From Hanleya hanleyi (taxonomy: Eukaryota > Mollusca > Polyplacophora > Lepidopleurida > Hanleyidae), in assembly GCA_036873755.1 (NCBI GenBank), contig JAVTVY010017221.1:1-64000 (forward strand): DNA of 64,000 nt, written 5' to 3'. This document shows, one piece after another, positions 1 through 10,695 of this stretch. Positions within the stretch are counted from its first letter, which is position 1. Every line of letters begins with the position of its first letter. A program made the translations under genes and the position numbers. Below the pieces are notes generated by a model. That model searched no databases. It had not been told where the DNA came from and saw only the letters and a program-made list of their open reading frames with translations.

Positions 1-2182
1 AAAATGGCCACCTGGTGGCCATATTGGATTTTCGAATCGGACCAGAAAAGGTATCTTGGACAACTAGACCCCAAGGGGAACCTGTGTACCAAATTTGAGA
101 AAGATCCATGCAGTAGTTCCTGAAAAATTGCGATAACAAAGTTTCATGGGGAAATCCAAGATGGCCTCCTGGTGGCCATATTGGATTTTCGAATCGGTCC
201 AGAAAGGGTATCTTGCACAACTAGACCCCAAGGGAAACCTGTGTACCGAATTTGAGAAAGATCCATGCAGTAGTTCCTGAGAAATCGCGATAACAAGGTA
301 GCATGGGAAAATCCAAGATGGCTGCCTGGTGGCCATATTGGATTTCTAATGGGATCAGAAAAGGTATCTTGCACAACTAGACCCCAAGGGGAACCTGTGT
401 ACCGAATTTGAGAAAGATCCATGCAGTAGTTCCTGAGAAATCGCGATAACAAGGTAGCATGGAAAAATCCAAGATGGCTGCCTGGTGGCCATATTGGATT
501 TCTAATGGGATCAGAAAAGGTATCTTGCACAACTAGACCCCAAGGGGAACCTGTGTACCGAATTTGAGAAAGATCCATGCAGTAGTTCCTGAGAAATCAC
601 AATAACAAAGTTTCATGGGAAAATCCAAGATGGCCGCCTGATGGACATATTGGATTTTGGAATCGGACCAGGAGATGTATCTTGTACAACTGAACCATAA
701 GGGAAACCTGTGTACCAAATTTGAGAAAGATCCACGCAGTAGTTCCTGAGAAATCACGATAACAAATTTTCATGGGAAAATCTAAAATGGCCACCTGGTG
801 GCCATATTGGATTTTCGAATCGGACCAGAAAAGGTATCTTGGACAACTAGACCCCAAGGGGAACCTGTGTACCAAATTTGAGAAAGATCCATGCAGTAGT
901 TCCTGAAAAATTGCGATAACAAAGTTTCATGGGGAAATCCAAGATGGCCTCCTGGTGGCCATATTGGATTTTCGAATCGGTCCAGAAAGGGTATCTTGCA
1001 CAACTAGACCCCAAGGGAAACCTGTGTACCGAATTTGAGAAAGATCCATGCAGTAGTTCCTGAGAAATCGCGATAACAAGGTAGCATGGGAAAATCCAAG
1101 ATGGCTGCCTGGTGGCCATATTGGATTTCTAATGGGATCAGAAAAGGTATCTTGCACAACTAGACCCCAAGGGGAACCTGTGTACCGAATTTGAGAAAGA
1201 TCCATGCAGTAGTTCCTGAGAAATCGCGATAACAAGGTAGCATGGAAAAATCCAAGATGGCTGCCTGGTGGCCATATTGGATTTCTAATGGGATCAGAAA
1301 AGGTATCTTGCACAACTAGACCCCAAGGGGAACCTGTGTACCGAATTTGAGAAAGATCCATGCAGTAGTTCCTGAGAAATCACAATAACAAAGTTTCATG
1401 GGAAAATCCAAGATGGCCGCCTGATGGACATATTGGATTTTGGAATCGGACCAGGAGATGTATCTTGCACAACTGAACCATAAGGGAAACCTGTGTACCA
1501 AATTTGAGAAAGATCCACGCAGTAGTTCCTGAGAAATCACGATAACAAATTTCCATGGGAAAATCTAAAATGGCCACCTGGTGGCCATATTGGATTTTCG
1601 AATCGGACCAGAAAAGGTATCTTGGACAACTAGACCCCAAGGGGAACCTGTGTACCAAATTTGAGAAAGATCCATGCAGTAGTTCCTGAAAAATTGCGAT
1701 AACAAAGTTTCATGGGGAAATCCAAGATGGCCTCCTGGTGGCCATATTGGATTTTCGAATCGGTCCAGAAAGGGTATCTTGCACAACTAGACCCCAAGGG
1801 AAACCTGTGTACCGAATTTGAGAAAGATCCATGCAGTAGTTCCTGAGAAATCACGATAACAAGGTTTCATAGGGAAATCCAAGATGGCCGCCTTGTGGCC
1901 ATACTGGATATTTGAATCAGGCCATAAAAGGTATCTTGCACAACTAGACCCCAAGGGGAACCTGTGTACCAAATTTGAGAAAGATCTACATGTATGCAGT
2001 AGTTCCTGAGAAATCGCGATAGCAAGGTTTCATGGGGAATTCCAATATGGCCGCCTTGTGGCCATATTGGATTTTGCAATGGGACCAGTAAAGGTATCTT
2101 GCACAACTAGATCCCGAGGGGAACCTGTGTACCAAATTTGAGAAAGATCCATGCAGTAGTTCCTGAGAAATCGCGATAACAA
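1..2182. repeat. 156-bp satellite in 783-bp higher-order repeats
   Basis: About 14 tandem monomers of 156 bp, each with an AAGATGGCCGCC-like core followed by GGTGGCCATATTGGATT. Five monomers form a 783-bp higher-order unit: 1-783 and 784-1566 are almost identical (I saw two differences by eye, near 691/1469 and 771/1554), and a partial third begins at 1567. The last monomers (about 1790-2182) diverge from the unit. The array begins before the window. Long open frames through it on the minus strand arise because 783 and 156 are multiples of 3; they are not genes. Confidence 0.93.
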
Positions 2183-2272
2183 GAATTGTTTACGGACGGC
2201 CGGACGGACGACGGACCACGGACGAAAAGCGATTTGAACAGCCTACCATCTGGTGATGGTGGGCTAAAAATC
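2183..2272. repeat. GGAC-rich tail of the satellite family
   Basis: Directly after the last monomer comes a GGACGGCCGGACGGACGAC run, then a short non-repetitive end up to the GATGGTGGGCTAAAAA stretch. I recall this kind of tail from mollusc repeats with AAGATGGCCGCC cores, which suggests that the array derives from a mobile element with internal tandem repeats. The link is from memory and not searched. Confidence 0.5.
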
Positions 2273-2805
2273 AGCTGCTTTGCCTAATGCGAGGTTAGCA
2301 AATTTCACATAAATATCATGGGATGTTTTTAATCAACAAAGAAACATCTCACGAATTATATCATTTGCCTGGCTCACGTGCGAGAGCTGTTTGCATGACG
2401 TGCGTAGAATTTAATTTCATATACGAATATCGGCCAAAATAACCGGCAGACAATCATGGGTAAAGACACGTACGCAGTATATACGTAAACAGTTCAAGCT
2501 AGCGAATCTTATCAATAGTGGCATCCTGTATGGTTATCTATTGTTAGTATTTCATGAAGATTGAAGTCTTTTTGAAAAGTGTACAAAGGCTATTAAATGA
2601 CGCCCAGTGCGAGCTGTTTATCATGCGAGTGAAACGACAGGACGAGTGTTGGACGAATATGTCTCAGCGTGCTATTGACATATTACATGTACATGTGTAC
2701 GGGAATTAGAGCGTGGAAACAGATCACTCTTTTTTCGGGCACCCTCTGGTAGTCAGTTATTATGGTCATAGGAGGAAAGATTGCGGGATTACATACGTAC
2801 GTTTA
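2273..2805. other. Non-coding stretch, nothing recognised
   Basis: AT-rich DNA without a long open frame, RNA gene or repeat structure that I could identify. Confidence 0.5.
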
Positions 2806-3177
2806 CAGGTTAGCGGAAACCACCTCTCTAAAATGGAGGTAAACAAGGTCATTTTTGTCCAATAAATTCAAGAATATATCGGACGAAGAAACATACTCTA
2901 TAGGCGACCATAGACATATATGTCCGCATCGCATCGAATGGTTTAGAAAAAACAAATTATCGTCTATCCAATTTGCATAAGAATACACGACATGTTTTGT
3001 TCTCTAGCGATAATTAATCTATGCACACTTTCATTGGTAAACCACAGTTACGACATGTAACAATACATAAGGTGAGTCGCCTGAACATTTTGGAGAATTA
3101 CGATTAATTAGTCAAAATTTATTAAGCAAAACAACTTTTGTTACCTCCATTTTAGAGAGGTAGTTCTCCCTAACCTG
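2806..3177. mobile_element. 372-bp non-autonomous TIR element (MITE-like)
   Basis: Begins with CAGGTTAG and ends with CTAACCTG. The terminal inverted repeats are about 37 bp, and both contain an identical CCTCTCTAAAATGGAGGTAA block (2821-2840, and 3142-3161 on the other strand). The interior is AT-rich and non-coding. No clear target-site duplication is visible, so the transposase family cannot be named. Confidence 0.75.
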
Positions 3178-3774
3178 GTATAGATGATCAACTGAGGTAT
3201 TTTATACGTCGATATCCGAGATTACTGTGGGACTGATATTGGACATTTACAGCCTCTGATATCAAATTGCCCAAAAGTGGGGAAAAAACTTGCGGATGAT
3301 TTGGAAAAATGGCTCCACGAAACGCTGATCCGTTACGAATTTTTTTGGAGAGATCTGTTCACATTCATGATGTTAACAAAAACATAAGTTTTTAAAACTA
3401 CATCCGAGAAGCGTGTTCAAAATAATGTACTTTGTTTAATGTATTCTGCGAAATATAATTATATTTTCATTACGACGCAGAATATCAACGAGTTTATAAC
3501 AAACAATAGATGTTGTTTATTTGATAATTATTCTAAACCACTATAATAGATTTTTGTTGTGTGATAGGAATGTGTGATGTGCAAGGAGTATACGAAACGT
3601 ATGATGAAGAGATTGGCGCAGTGAGAGGTAAATATTAACAACGGAAACATGGTAGTAAAATCTGTACATAACCTTAAAAAACGACGTATGTGATTAACTA
3701 CCCACGAACTATATTGAGAATGAAAATATGAAGAAATGTGCTGATTCCTCATTCATCCCTTATATTTTATTAAT
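3178..3774. other. Non-coding stretch, nothing recognised
   Basis: AT-rich. The short open frame at 3528-3752 has no recognisable domain or splice context and is probably chance. Confidence 0.45.
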
Positions 3775-4110
3775 ACTGAGGCTTGGGAGCTGAATCAACA
3801 CTCTATAATCGAGTGAAGCTTCAAAAGAAAATGTAGAAGACCGAGATGGTCGCTCCGATGACGTCACATTCGTCATATTCCAATTCCATATTTTTCGTCG
3901 ATTTCGCGATTTGTCTATTGATACAATTTTCTTCGCAAAAATTCATATAAATCAGGAAGTAATTATCTGATGCGATATGATAGTTTTGGGCACTTCCACG
4001 TAGAGAAAGCTGAAATTTTGGAGAAAACATGCCGAAAATATCCGTCAGACCCTCATGAACACCATTTGAAATTACCCATAATACTCTGCTCGGGGGTTAC
4101 TCAAACAGGC
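3775..4110 (+). repeat. Dispersed repeat, copy 1
   Basis: Diverged but collinear with 18424-18790 in the same orientation. Shared landmarks are CTTGGGAGCTGA / CTTGGGGACTGA, GATGGTCGCT followed by GATGACG, a CGATTT..CG stretch, TTCTTCGCAAAAA / TTCTCCGCAAAAA, and ACCCATAATACTCTGCTC / ACCCATTATCCGCTGCTC. Terminal structure is not clear. It is a small dispersed repeat family of unknown type. Confidence 0.6.
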
Positions 4111-4686
4111 TCAAACAGACTCCAATATGATAAGTTAGAAAGTCAAAAAAGTTTTCGTCGTTCGGAAGCACTGCAGAAAAGTCTTATAGCTGCGTATACA
4201 TGTATATACAATCAACCGCCGAAAGTATTCAAAAAGAGTATCAACGGATGTTGTCCTTGTCAAATGTGTCCAACTTACCTGCCTACCGACACCAACACAC
4301 GAACAAACACGTCTATGTGCCTGAACGTCAGAGAAGCTTGACAGTTGCAACGGTATAAATGTACCAGTACTGACCTAGTTGTGCAGCATAATCCAACGGC
4401 CACATCGAACAAGTTACAAAAAATGTTTTACAAATTAACGAAATATATGTAGGACACAAACAAGTGGAGCAGATCACAAGTTACATTCACGACAAGGTCA
4501 GACATCGAGGTGATGGTGACCCACTATTAAGCTAAATTAAATTCAGCGCATATTCAAAGTGTGTTTACGTTGTCCAGGTACTACTATGTAACATACCGGA
4601 TGTCTGGGTGCATTTCATAACCTTCGACACATATATTTCAGATATGCGGACAGTTTTGAGTCAATAGGTACACTGTTACAAATCAC
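4111..4686. other. Non-coding stretch
   Basis: No recognisable gene. The plus-strand open frame that overlaps its start (3970-4341) begins within the dispersed repeat and shows no domain. Confidence 0.45.
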
Positions 4687-5512
4687 ACCGTAAATTCACA
4701 GTTAAATGTACTGGCAGAAAAGGTGCCAGTACATTCAACTGTAAAATTTCGTTACACCGTATTTTACAATTACCGCTTTTTAACATGTTTTAATCTGTAA
4801 AATGTTGAACCGTATTTTTATAATTACCGTTTTTAGCAGGCAATTAACTGTTAATTAGGTTGAAAACTGCAATTACCGTTTTTATTAACATCCTTTAATG
4901 TTCAATTACGTGACACCGTTGTTTACAATTATCTGGTCCGTGGAAACGTACCGTTAGGTCACTGAAAGGCCGAAATGGTCGTTGCGCATTCGCGTAATTC
5001 GGCTCTTTGTGTTTACAAATGTAGTCACCACAAGTTTCGTAAATAATGATGAAGTAAACTTTGACAGGAATCTCCACGTCAGATAGGTAGTGTCCAGAAT
5101 AATAGGAACTGTGGACACTCTCGTGTTCTGGCACATGTAGGCGCCGTCGTGATATGACTGAAACAATGTTGAAAACGACGTTAAATCCTACTCACTCACT
5201 CACTCCACGTCAGGTAACACTAAAATTAAAGTTACCCACCGCGTTACTCCTTGTGCGTGTGGTGGTGATGCTCTGAATGTTGTACAACGCAGGTGGTGCA
5301 TATCTCCTGCAAATGGGCGTTCCGTGTGCAACGAGAACAACCTCCTTTCACAGAAAACAGAAATTATAGTTACATGTATGTTCGTGTGCAGTTTACCCGT
5401 TCCAGTTGATACCAACTGAAATATCGCAGTTCAATGTACATATCAATGTGTTTACGGTTAAATATACTGTAAACTCCAACATACATTTACTGTGAAATAA
5501 CGGTAATTTATA
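4687..5512. mobile_element. Probable fold-back element with ACCGTAAATT ends
   Basis: The left end ACCGTAAATTCACAG and the complement of the right end, ACCGTTATTTCACAG, form imperfect inverted repeats. Inside the left end a strong hairpin (4698-4716 with 4724-4742, 19 bp with one mismatch) and repeated ATTTTACAATTACCG motifs are seen. A SINE tail lies inside. Borders are approximate. Confidence 0.4.
5140..5210 (+). mobile_element. SINE 3' tail
   Basis: GATATGACTGAAACAATG, then a GACGTTAAATCC block, then tandem ACTC repeats. This matches the 3' tail style of mollusc tRNA-SINEs as I remember them, and it resembles the tail of the SINE copies at 35345-35548 and the extra tail fragment at 44731-44778. 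No tRNA-like head is seen here, so it is a 3' fragment. Confidence 0.55.
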
Positions 5513-5920
5513 ACAATGTAGGCTAGATAAACATACTGTTCGCTGATCATTCGCCGTTTTTTTTTTCTCTTCCTTGCCTACCTGCCTTGCGCAACCGGGA
5601 CTGATCCAGTTGTAATTAATGGATATAAGTTGTACCCGTACTCTCAAAGTTGGAACACAATGACATATGCAAATCCCGCTGAAAACAGGTTATTCAAGAA
5701 ATAGAATAAATCGTGTGAGACACAGAATCAATAATTCGACTTAATTCGAAGTCACGAGTTTTCATTCGGCTTCAACGGCATACATGCGACTCTCCTGCCA
5801 ACGTATACCACCTACAAACTAGCCAATTGAAATAAGTGGAAAAAAATGAAACAGTATCTGAACGACCACAGCAAATTTCAATGCTGAAAGTCTCTCCTGA
5901 GGGGGATTTATACCCGAAAA
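5513..5920. other. Non-coding stretch left of the palindrome
   Basis: No gene or repeat recognised. It does not match the sequence outside the right arm, so the palindrome stops at about 5921. Confidence 0.5.
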
Positions 5921-6244
5921 CCTAGACACGAGGAAGATATTGAAAGAAGAACAATGGAAAGTTCATTTTTTTCATATTTACATCTATATTGTAATTTCAG
6001 TCAATGGGACTGTCAATCGGGAGTAATATATAAAGGCTATTACAGCGCAACTTGACCTCATTTCCACCTCATTTCAAGGTCACAGAGATCAAGTGGAGTA
6101 TAGTTCCGCAAGAAGGGCCAAAAGCTACCTCCAGCACAGGAGAGTTCCAAATTTGCATATCACGTGACCCAGGTCAAAGATGTATTCATCCGCGGTGATG
6201 CGTTCATGTCTGGCGGTGATTCGGTCTCGGGAAAAAGCTTCCGC

Positions 6245-6615
6245 GGAGAAAAAGTAGTTCCTAGATAAAATGGTCCGATTGGGTCGAGTGAGGTATCAAA
6301 GTGAAGCTTATGTAAAGGGGCATCTAATGGGCTGGGTGTGGGGTTGACATAGCGGCATTCTGCGCATGCGCGGTGGCCCAAGGGTATGGAAATAGCCGTT
6401 TTGGGATGTAGGGGAGCTATTAATTGTCCAATGGGATCGAGTGAGGTATCAAAGTGAAGCATTCGTGAAGGGGCATCTGATGGGCTGGGTGTGGGGTTGA
6501 AGTATCGGCATTCTGCGCATGCGCGGTGGCCCAAGGGTATGAAAATAGACGTTTTGGAGCTAATGGTCCAATGGGGTCGAGTGAGGTATCAATGTGAAGC
6601 CTAGGTGAAGGAGCA
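6245..6615. repeat. Tandem ~150-bp units with NRF1-like palindromes
   Basis: Two full units and part of a third, each with GTCGAGTGAGGTATCAA, a GGGCTGGGTGTGGGGTTGA block, and TCTGCGCATGCGCGGTGG (near 6361 and 6513). The right arm has one unit fewer (17275-17420). Confidence 0.8.
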
Positions 6616-6619
6616 TCCA

Positions 6620-7400
6620 GGCAATGGGGTGGGTGCATATAAAATTTTTCCTAAAAAAAAAACGGAACACGGACTTTATCGAAAAATCCGGGAAAATGCC
6701 TATATGGGGTATGGGGGGTATATAGGTCGCCGGGCTTAACGGGGCTCGCCTGTCAATAGAGTTATCTCCCCCTAGTTCCAGGGTGGGTGTATGTAAAAAT
6801 TTTCCTGAAAAAATACGGAACACGGACTTTATTCTAAATTACGGGAAAATGCCTATATGGGGTAAGGGAGGTATAGGACCATCCTGGGAAACCTACTTCT
6901 CGACATTTGTGGTATAGGTTGTGGGGTCTCGTTTTCTTAGTCTCGTCAAGACAAACATGATAAGAAGTGTCCCGGAGCGAAACGGTGAAATTTTTGAAAA
7001 AAGTCACCGAGCCCCATATAGGCCCATACTGGGGTATAGGACCGATGTTTGTCCCCCTGGGAAACGTACTTCTATACATTTGCGGTAGGGTTGTGGGGTC
7101 TCGTTTTACTCGACTCGTCAAGACAAACATGATAGGAAGTGTCCCCGTACGAATCGGTGAAATTTTTGAAAAAGTACGATATAGCCCCATATAGACATAT
7201 ATATAAATATATATTCCCATACTGGAGGTATAGGACCGATGTTTGTCCCACTGGGAAACCGACTTCTCGACATTTGCGGTAGGGTTGTGGGGTCTCGTTT
7301 TTCACGTCTCGACATTTAGAACATCATAGCAAGGGTCGCGGAGCGAATCGGTGAAATTTTTTTAAAAAGTCACCAAGGCCTGGGTAGGCCTATAGGCCTG
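6620..7400. repeat. Tandem ~190-bp units in left arm
   Basis: Three to four units, each with a TTGTGGGGTCTCGTTTT block, a GACAAACATGATA block, and GAAATTTTTGAAAAA followed by CCCATATAG. A shorter leading module (6640-6870) has two copies of GGAACACGGACTTTAT. All open frames through it are translations of the repeat. The mirror array is at 16490-17230. Confidence 0.8.
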
Positions 7401-7500
7401 TATACTGCATGGCTATGGGTGTATAGGGTCATACGGGGTGGACATGTTGCAGTCTAGGTGAGTCCCTAATGCTCCTATGAGGTCGTATGAGGTCTTATTT

Positions 7501-9080
7501 TGAAGCTCTCATGCAGGAGCATCCGACTGGGCTAATGGTTCGTCCGTGTTCAATAGTCTGCGCATGCGCAGACTGGCCGTAGTATAGAAAGTAGGCATTT
7601 TGGGGGTATGTGTGTGTGTGTTTGGGTTAGAGATGGGCTATTCACGGTTCGAATGGGTCGTGTGAGGTGTCAAAGTGAAGCTTGTGTGGGGTAGAGTCAG
7701 AATGGTGTGTTTTTGAATGCAAGTCGCGTTAATCTGCGCATGCGCAGTTGGTTGTAGTAAGTAAAGTGGCCATTTTGGGGCAGTGAAGGAAGGTATTTGG
7801 GGTCGAGATGGGCTATTCACGGTTCGAATGCGTCCTGGAAGATGTCATCTTGTAGTTCTCCGGGTGTACATTCCGATTTGAGGGATGTTCCCGTCATCTG
7901 TGACGTCATCGGTGACGTCATCGGTACGAGTAGTAGCGAAAGTGGCCATTTTCGGGCAGTACATGAAGGTATTTGGGGTCGAGATGGGCTATTCACGGTT
8001 CGAATGCGTCCTGGAAGGTGTCATCTTGTAGTTCTCGGGGTGTACATTCCGATTTAAGGGATGTCCGCGTCATCTGTGACGTCATCAGTGACGTCATCAG
8101 TACGAGTAGTAGCGAAAGGGGGCATTTTGGGTGCTATGTAGGGGTGTGTTTGGGGTAGAGAGGGACCATCCTTGGTTCGAATGGGTCGTGGAGGGTGTCA
8201 AAGTGAAGCTTGTGTGGGGTAGAGTCAGAATGGTGTGTTTTTGAATGCAAGTCGCGTTAATCTGCGCATGCGCAGTTGGTTGTAGTAAGTAAAGTGGCCA
8301 TTTTGGGGCAGTACATGAAGGTATTTGGGGTCGAGATGGGCTATTCACGGTTCGAATGCGTCCTGGAAGGTGTCATCTTGTAGTTCTCGGGGTGTACATT
8401 CCGATTTGAGGGATGTTCTCGTCATCTGTGACGTCATCGGTGACGTCATCGGTACGAGTAGTAGCGAAAGTGGACATTTTGGGGGTGAGTTTGGGGTCGA
8501 GATGGGCTATTCACGGTTCGAATGCGTCCTGGAAGGTGTCATCTTGTAGTTCTCGGGGTGTACATTCCGATTTGAGGGATGTCCGCGTCATCTGTGACGT
8601 CATTGATGACTTCATCGGTACGAGTAGTAGCGAAAGTGGACATTTTGTGGGTGCGTGGGGGTGAGTTTGGTGTAGAGAGGGACTATCCTTAGTCCGAATG
8701 CGTCGTGTGAGGTGTCATTTTGTAGCCCTCGAGGTGTAAATTCCGAGTTGAGGCATGTCCGAAGCATCTGTGACGTCATTGTTGACGTCATCAGTAGGAG
8801 TAGTAGCGAAAGTGGACATTTTTGGGCAGTGAAGGAAGGTATTCGGAGTAGAGAGGAACCATCCTTGGTCCGAATGCGTCCTGGGAGGTGTCATGTTGTA
8901 GCTCTCGGGGTGTACATTCCGAGTTGAGGGATATCCACAGCATCTGTGACGTCATTGGTGACGTCATCAGTACGAGTAGTAGCGAAAGTGGGCATTTTTT
9001 AGCAGTGAAGGATGTTATTTGGTGTAGAGATGGACCATCCGCGGTGCGAATGCGTCGTGTAAGGTGTCATCTTGTAGCAA
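7501..9080. repeat. Tandem ~170-180-bp units rich in CRE palindromes
   Basis: About nine units, each with GTAGTAGCGAAAGTGG or a GTAGTAAGTAAAGTGG variant, a CATTTT run, a GGCTATTCACGGTTCGAAT or GGACCATCC block, and GGTGTCATCTTGTAG. Most carry a pair of TGACGTCA palindromes; others carry TGCGCATGCGCA instead (7559, 7735, 8263). The mirror array is at 14800-16330 in the right arm. Confidence 0.9.
7901..8966. promoter_or_regulatory. Cluster of eleven perfect CRE (TGACGTCA) sites
   Basis: Perfect 8-bp TGACGTCA occurs at 7901, 7913, 8077, 8089, 8429, 8441, 8594, 8771, 8783, 8947 and 8959. Five pairs have exactly 12-bp spacing; the partner of 8594 has mutated to TGACTTCA. TGACGTCA is the established binding palindrome of CREB/ATF-type bZIP factors. 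That the sites are used is inference. Confidence 0.6.
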
Positions 9081-9249
9081 CGTCCACCAAAGCCATTCTT
9101 AATGCTTCAACGCCCTGGTGAAATAGCTCAGAAGCTCTGATATTCCATGGAATTGTCACTAATTCTTCGAAATGCAGTGACGCCCTCGACGCCCGTCGTT
9201 ACGCTTTAACACTCTAACATAACACTATGATATAGACCGGAGAGAGAAC

Positions 9250-9305
9250 AGCAACAGCAACAACAACAAGGATGACACATGAGAGAACAACAACAACAAG
9301 AAGTT
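9250..9305. repeat. CAA/CAG microsatellite
   Basis: ACAGCAACAGCAACAACAAC followed by a second AACAACAACAAC tract. The mirrored TTG tract lies at 14573-14630 in the right arm, where the two tracts differ slightly in length. Confidence 0.85.
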
Positions 9306-9317
9306 TTTTTCATATAG

Positions 9318-9522
9318 TTTATTCTCCCCAATGTTACATCATACCCACGCTGGGGGAGCCGCGTTGGGTATATTTACAATTCAAGAAGATTCTTGTCCAA
9401 TCAGAGGCCACCATTTGCATGTTTCATATTCGTTCCTGTCCGTTAGATATATTCTTGTCCAATCAGAAGTCTCCATTTCAGAAAGTTCCATCTTCGGCCA
9501 TGTTCGCTCTGAACCGTTTATT
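9318..9522 (-). terminator. Candidate poly(A) signals of the left-arm zinc-finger gene
   Basis: Two AATAAA hexamers on the minus strand, at 9517-9522 (about 100 bases after the stop) and 9318-9323 (about 300 bases). The second is followed by a short homopolymer of A on the minus strand, reminiscent of a genomic poly(A) remnant. Confidence 0.45.
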
Positions 9523-9621
9523 CTAATCACCGTCGGGCAGGCCAGGATACCGTTGAGGCAACATATCCTCAGATAGTTGTTTGCGCATTCTGAGAATCTA
9601 TCAGTGCATGGGTGAATACTT

Positions 9622-10545
9622 TCATCCGATGGGGGTGGTGGTCAGTTTAACCACGAAGAACGTAACATTGGTTACCCTCTCCACTATCCACTTGGTGTTG
9701 GGGCGTTGTTGTTGGGCCCATTCCAAGGGATCCACGGTGGCCAGGTTCTCCAGCATCGTCTCTAGCGACGCCCGGTTAATGATGGTAAACGGTTGGTCAA
9801 ATACCCGGATGTTACTGCTCGGGTAAAAGTATCGGACTTGATCTGTCTCCTTATGCTGCAGCACATAACCAAACGCCAGATTTACTTTGAAGGACGTTGC
9901 TTGGTCATTGAAGATGGCTTCCACGTAGCTGCGTAGACGGGCGAGGTCGGTCAGTCGAAAATTGTAGATATCTTGAATAAGGCGATGACGGTGGAAACAG
10001 TGCCGTATCATGGTCCAATGGCGCCGATAGATGTCACTCACTGGATGGTCGTCCTGCAGCAGATCGCTAGGGGCATCCACTGCATCTTCCGAAAAATGTT
10101 CGATGTTGTCAGGCGTATGACTCGAAACCGTAACGCTGGGGTCCGGCTGGATATCCAGGCCCTCCTGGACTGTGGGTATAGGCGGGCTCTTCGTCATCGC
10201 ATCACCAGTTGCGTTCGTCTCCCCGGGTTCATCTTCTCTGGCTCTGACCTTCCGCGGCTCCGCTTTAGTAGAATGTTGTCGCCCGAATCGTGGAGAAGGG
10301 GCATGAATCAAACGTTGGTGCTGTCTTAACCGACTGGGTCGTTTGAAGAGTCGACCACAATCGTTACATTGTACCGTCACACCCTGGTGGAGTGCCTTCT
10401 CATGGCGCAGTAAATTATCCTCCCGATTGAATGATCGTGCACAGATTATACAAGTATACCGGGCATCGTTGTGGGTGGAGGCCTCGTGACGTCTTAAACT
10501 TTCTATTCGAGCAAACTGCTTCTGGCAAGCTGTGCAAGTGAACAT
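9622..10545 (-). CDS. C2H2 zinc-finger protein with conserved unknown C-terminal domain (left-arm copy)
   Basis: 307 residues, single exon, ATG in good context (purine at -3) 46 bases after a TATA box. Three C2H2 fingers: C4/C7/H20/H25, C32/C35/H48/H53 and C60/C63/H76/H81, with 7-residue spacing between fingers as in classical arrays but without TGEKP linkers. Helix residues at -1/2/3/6 read R-E-S-R, R-D-N-R and R-S-R-Q. Residues 82-168 are a polar linker with a basic stretch that could serve nuclear import. Residues 170-307 form a compact domain with many aromatic residues, ending in a TNVTFF motif and a final PIG. I cannot assign this domain. From memory it resembles the region before protein-primed DNA polymerases in some invertebrate Polinton-like proteins, but no polymerase follows. 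Likely a nuclear DNA-binding protein. It differs from the right-arm copy at five residues. Confidence 0.85.
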   Translation of the reverse strand: MFTCTACQKQFARIESLRRHEASTHNDARYTCIICARSFNREDNLLRHEKALHQGVTVQCNDCGRLFKRPSRLRQHQRLIHAPSPRFGRQHSTKAEPRKVRAREDEPGETNATGDAMTKSPPIPTVQEGLDIQPDPSVTVSSHTPDNIEHFSEDAVDAPSDLLQDDHPVSDIYRRHWTMIRHCFHRHRLIQDIYNFRLTDLARLRSYVEAIFNDQATSFKVNLAFGYVLQHKETDQVRYFYPSSNIRVFDQPFTIINRASLETMLENLATVDPLEWAQQQRPNTKWIVERVTNVTFFVVKLTTTPIG

Positions 10546-10590
10546 CTTGGTAGTTGACAGAGTATCGGATGAAACAACCAGGCCGCTTCC

Positions 10591-10625
10591 CTTTTATAGT
10601 ACGCTAGCTGGTGATCTATTTTTAG
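10591..10625 (-). promoter_or_regulatory. Core promoter of the left-arm zinc-finger gene
   Basis: On the minus strand: a MEF2-like CTAAAAATAG (10616-10625), then ACTATAAAAG (10591-10600) 46 bases before the ATG. The same two motifs at the same spacing precede the other two gene copies, so the promoter was copied with the gene. Confidence 0.75.
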
Positions 10626-10695
10626 CACACTCAGTTCAACTACCCCAAGTCGAGGACCAGACATATAGAGTATGTATTGCATACTATGGTATTCA

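Noticed and set aside
64..2106. Many overlapping minus-strand open frames of 60-144 codons
   Set aside because: They are translations of the 156-bp/783-bp satellite, whose period is a multiple of 3; they repeat identically every 783 bp.
7501..9080. Possible CRISPR-like array because of regular ~175-bp units
   Set aside because: Units are contiguous and homologous over their full length with no unique spacers, and the genome is eukaryotic.
9973..10329. 118-codon frame opposite the left-arm zinc-finger gene (and its mirror at 13543-13899)
   Set aside because: Antisense shadow of the coding sequence; no promoter or domain of its own.
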